From NCBI GenBank assembly GCA_026390775.1, contig JAPLFF010000003.1, forward strand, positions 124,001 through 188,000: a DNA stretch of 64,000 nt, in the 5' to 3' direction. Source of the DNA: Ignavibacteriales bacterium. Lineage in GTDB: Bacteria; Bacteroidota; Ignavibacteria; Ignavibacteriales; Melioribacteraceae. Position numbers and translations under genes: made by a program. The notes beneath the pieces are model-generated. The model saw only the letters and a program-made list of their open reading frames with translations, was not told where the DNA came from and ran no database searches. This document shows, in pieces, positions 63,698 to 64,000 of this stretch (positions within the stretch are counted from its first letter, which is position 1; each line of letters opens with the position of its first letter).

Positions 63698-63799
63698 TTG
63701 CCAGGCACTGATCGGCAAGTTTATACCCAACCCCGCCAGATCCGGAAGGAAGCAACGGTCAGTATGTAACTTGGGTGATTGGCTGTCTGGCAATTTTTT
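63698..63799 (+). ncRNA. ffs: Small SRP RNA (4.5S type)
   Basis: A single long hairpin: TTGCCAG (63698-63704) pairs with CTGGCAA (63787-63793) and TTTTTT follows (63794-63799), so the end is also a terminator. The conserved helix-8 tip CCAGATCCGGAAGGAAGCAA then CGG is exact, including GGAA tetraloop and the A/G-rich asymmetric loop that binds Ffh. The length of roughly 95-100 bases fits the bacterial short form without Alu domain. Confidence 0.94.
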
Positions 63800-63993
63800 C
63801 CCACAATATAACGTGAATTTCACTTGACGATGATTTGAAAAGATTCGTTTGAATAATGATAATATTTATTTTAAGTTGGGTTTAGTTCAAAAGTATGAAT
63901 AATTTGTCTTTACAGTTAAATATATCATTACCTTATATTAATTTGCACAGAAAGGAGACGAAGAAAAGAGTTTAATATTGATGGGAGGATTAT

Positions 63994-64000
63994 ATGAAGC
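63994..64000 (+). CDS. Start of next gene, cut by window edge
   Basis: ATG AAG C... five bases after a strong GGGAGG ribosome site (63983-63988). Only two codons are visible, so nothing can be said about the product. Confidence 0.5.

Larger units (their letters stand above)
63600..64000. other. Intergenic region with SRP RNA, palindromes and next gene start
   Basis: Holds a small CTTCCC/GGGAAG hairpin (63620-63634) at the start of a TTGGG-type repeat, then a T-run (63652-63660), a 20-bp palindrome, the SRP RNA (all listed separately or described under findings), an AT-rich stretch 63800-63980 with no clear promoter, and a strong GGGAGG ribosome site for the next gene. Confidence 0.6.

Noticed and set aside
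1-64000. tRNA, CRISPR array, IS element, prophage or integron integrase
   Set aside because: I looked for tRNA T-loops, regularly spaced repeats, transposase or recombinase motifs and found none; the only RNA gene is SRP RNA.

Overview
The window looks like a chromosome segment from a low-GC, Gram-negative member of the Bacteroidota/Chlorobiota/Ignavibacteriota lineage, most likely Ignavibacteria. The evidence is C-terminal type IX secretion (T9SS) sorting domains with a YPNPFNP motif, two PorV/PorQ-like outer-membrane proteins, many lipoproteins with clear lipoboxes, an adenosylcobalamin-dependent ribonucleotide reductase, and frequent weak or absent Shine-Dalgarno sites. The assignment rests on pattern recognition; no search was run.

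Layout. 1-3870: an edge-truncated FN3-like lipoprotein, a beta-CASP RNase, an AI-2E family permease and phosphotransacetylase. 3871-6516: accessory stretch with an unknown membrane protein, an attC-like repeat, a DUF4256 protein, a secreted glutathione peroxidase and three small hairpins. 6527-11972: 4-alpha-glucanotransferase (minus) divergent from class II RNR. 12045-20314: long plus-strand housekeeping cluster (YggS, DivIVA-like, purine nucleoside phosphorylase, membrane/coiled-coil protein, IleS, DksA-like, LspA, RluD-like) closed by a bidirectional terminator. 20503-22626: a nine-haem T9SS-exported cytochrome. 22878-27741: CysS and three envelope proteins. 27761-33523: RsgA with an apparent ATA start, an ATP-grasp enzyme, and an operon of TPR lipoprotein, LolB/DUF4292-like lipoprotein and EnvC-like factor. 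33524-35232: second accessory stretch with a membrane protein, an unusual 42-residue proline-rich ORF, the second attC-like repeat, a lipoprotein and a third, half-length repeat. 35233-43243: HAD phosphatase, PQQ-like beta-propeller, LepA, signal peptidase I, T9SS subtilase, O-methyltransferase, small helical protein. 43277-49665: Rrf2 regulator, YigZ, UvrA, AhpD-like protein, SAH/MTA-type deaminase, RdgB. 49745-56889: duplicated-fold transporter, UbiE, a tandem Cys-repeat protein, PAP2, RsmA, GT2, DUF1207 barrel, M50 protease. 57103-61400: four overlapping T9SS-linked secretion genes. 61504-64000: FemAB/GNAT-like enzyme, GT4, 4.5S-type SRP RNA and the first codons of another gene.

The most unusual structure is a homologous element of about 180 bp at 4981-5160 and 34456-34633, plus a half copy at 35198-35232. 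Its landmarks keep the same spacing in both full copies, it has an internal hairpin and inverted ends, and one copy ends in GTTAGGC. It lies beside small genes of unknown function, as integron attC sites do, yet no integrase gene is in the window. Other points of interest are the ATA start of rsgA, short dispersed repeats that have become coding sequence in a T9SS domain, and a duplicated eight-cysteine small protein.
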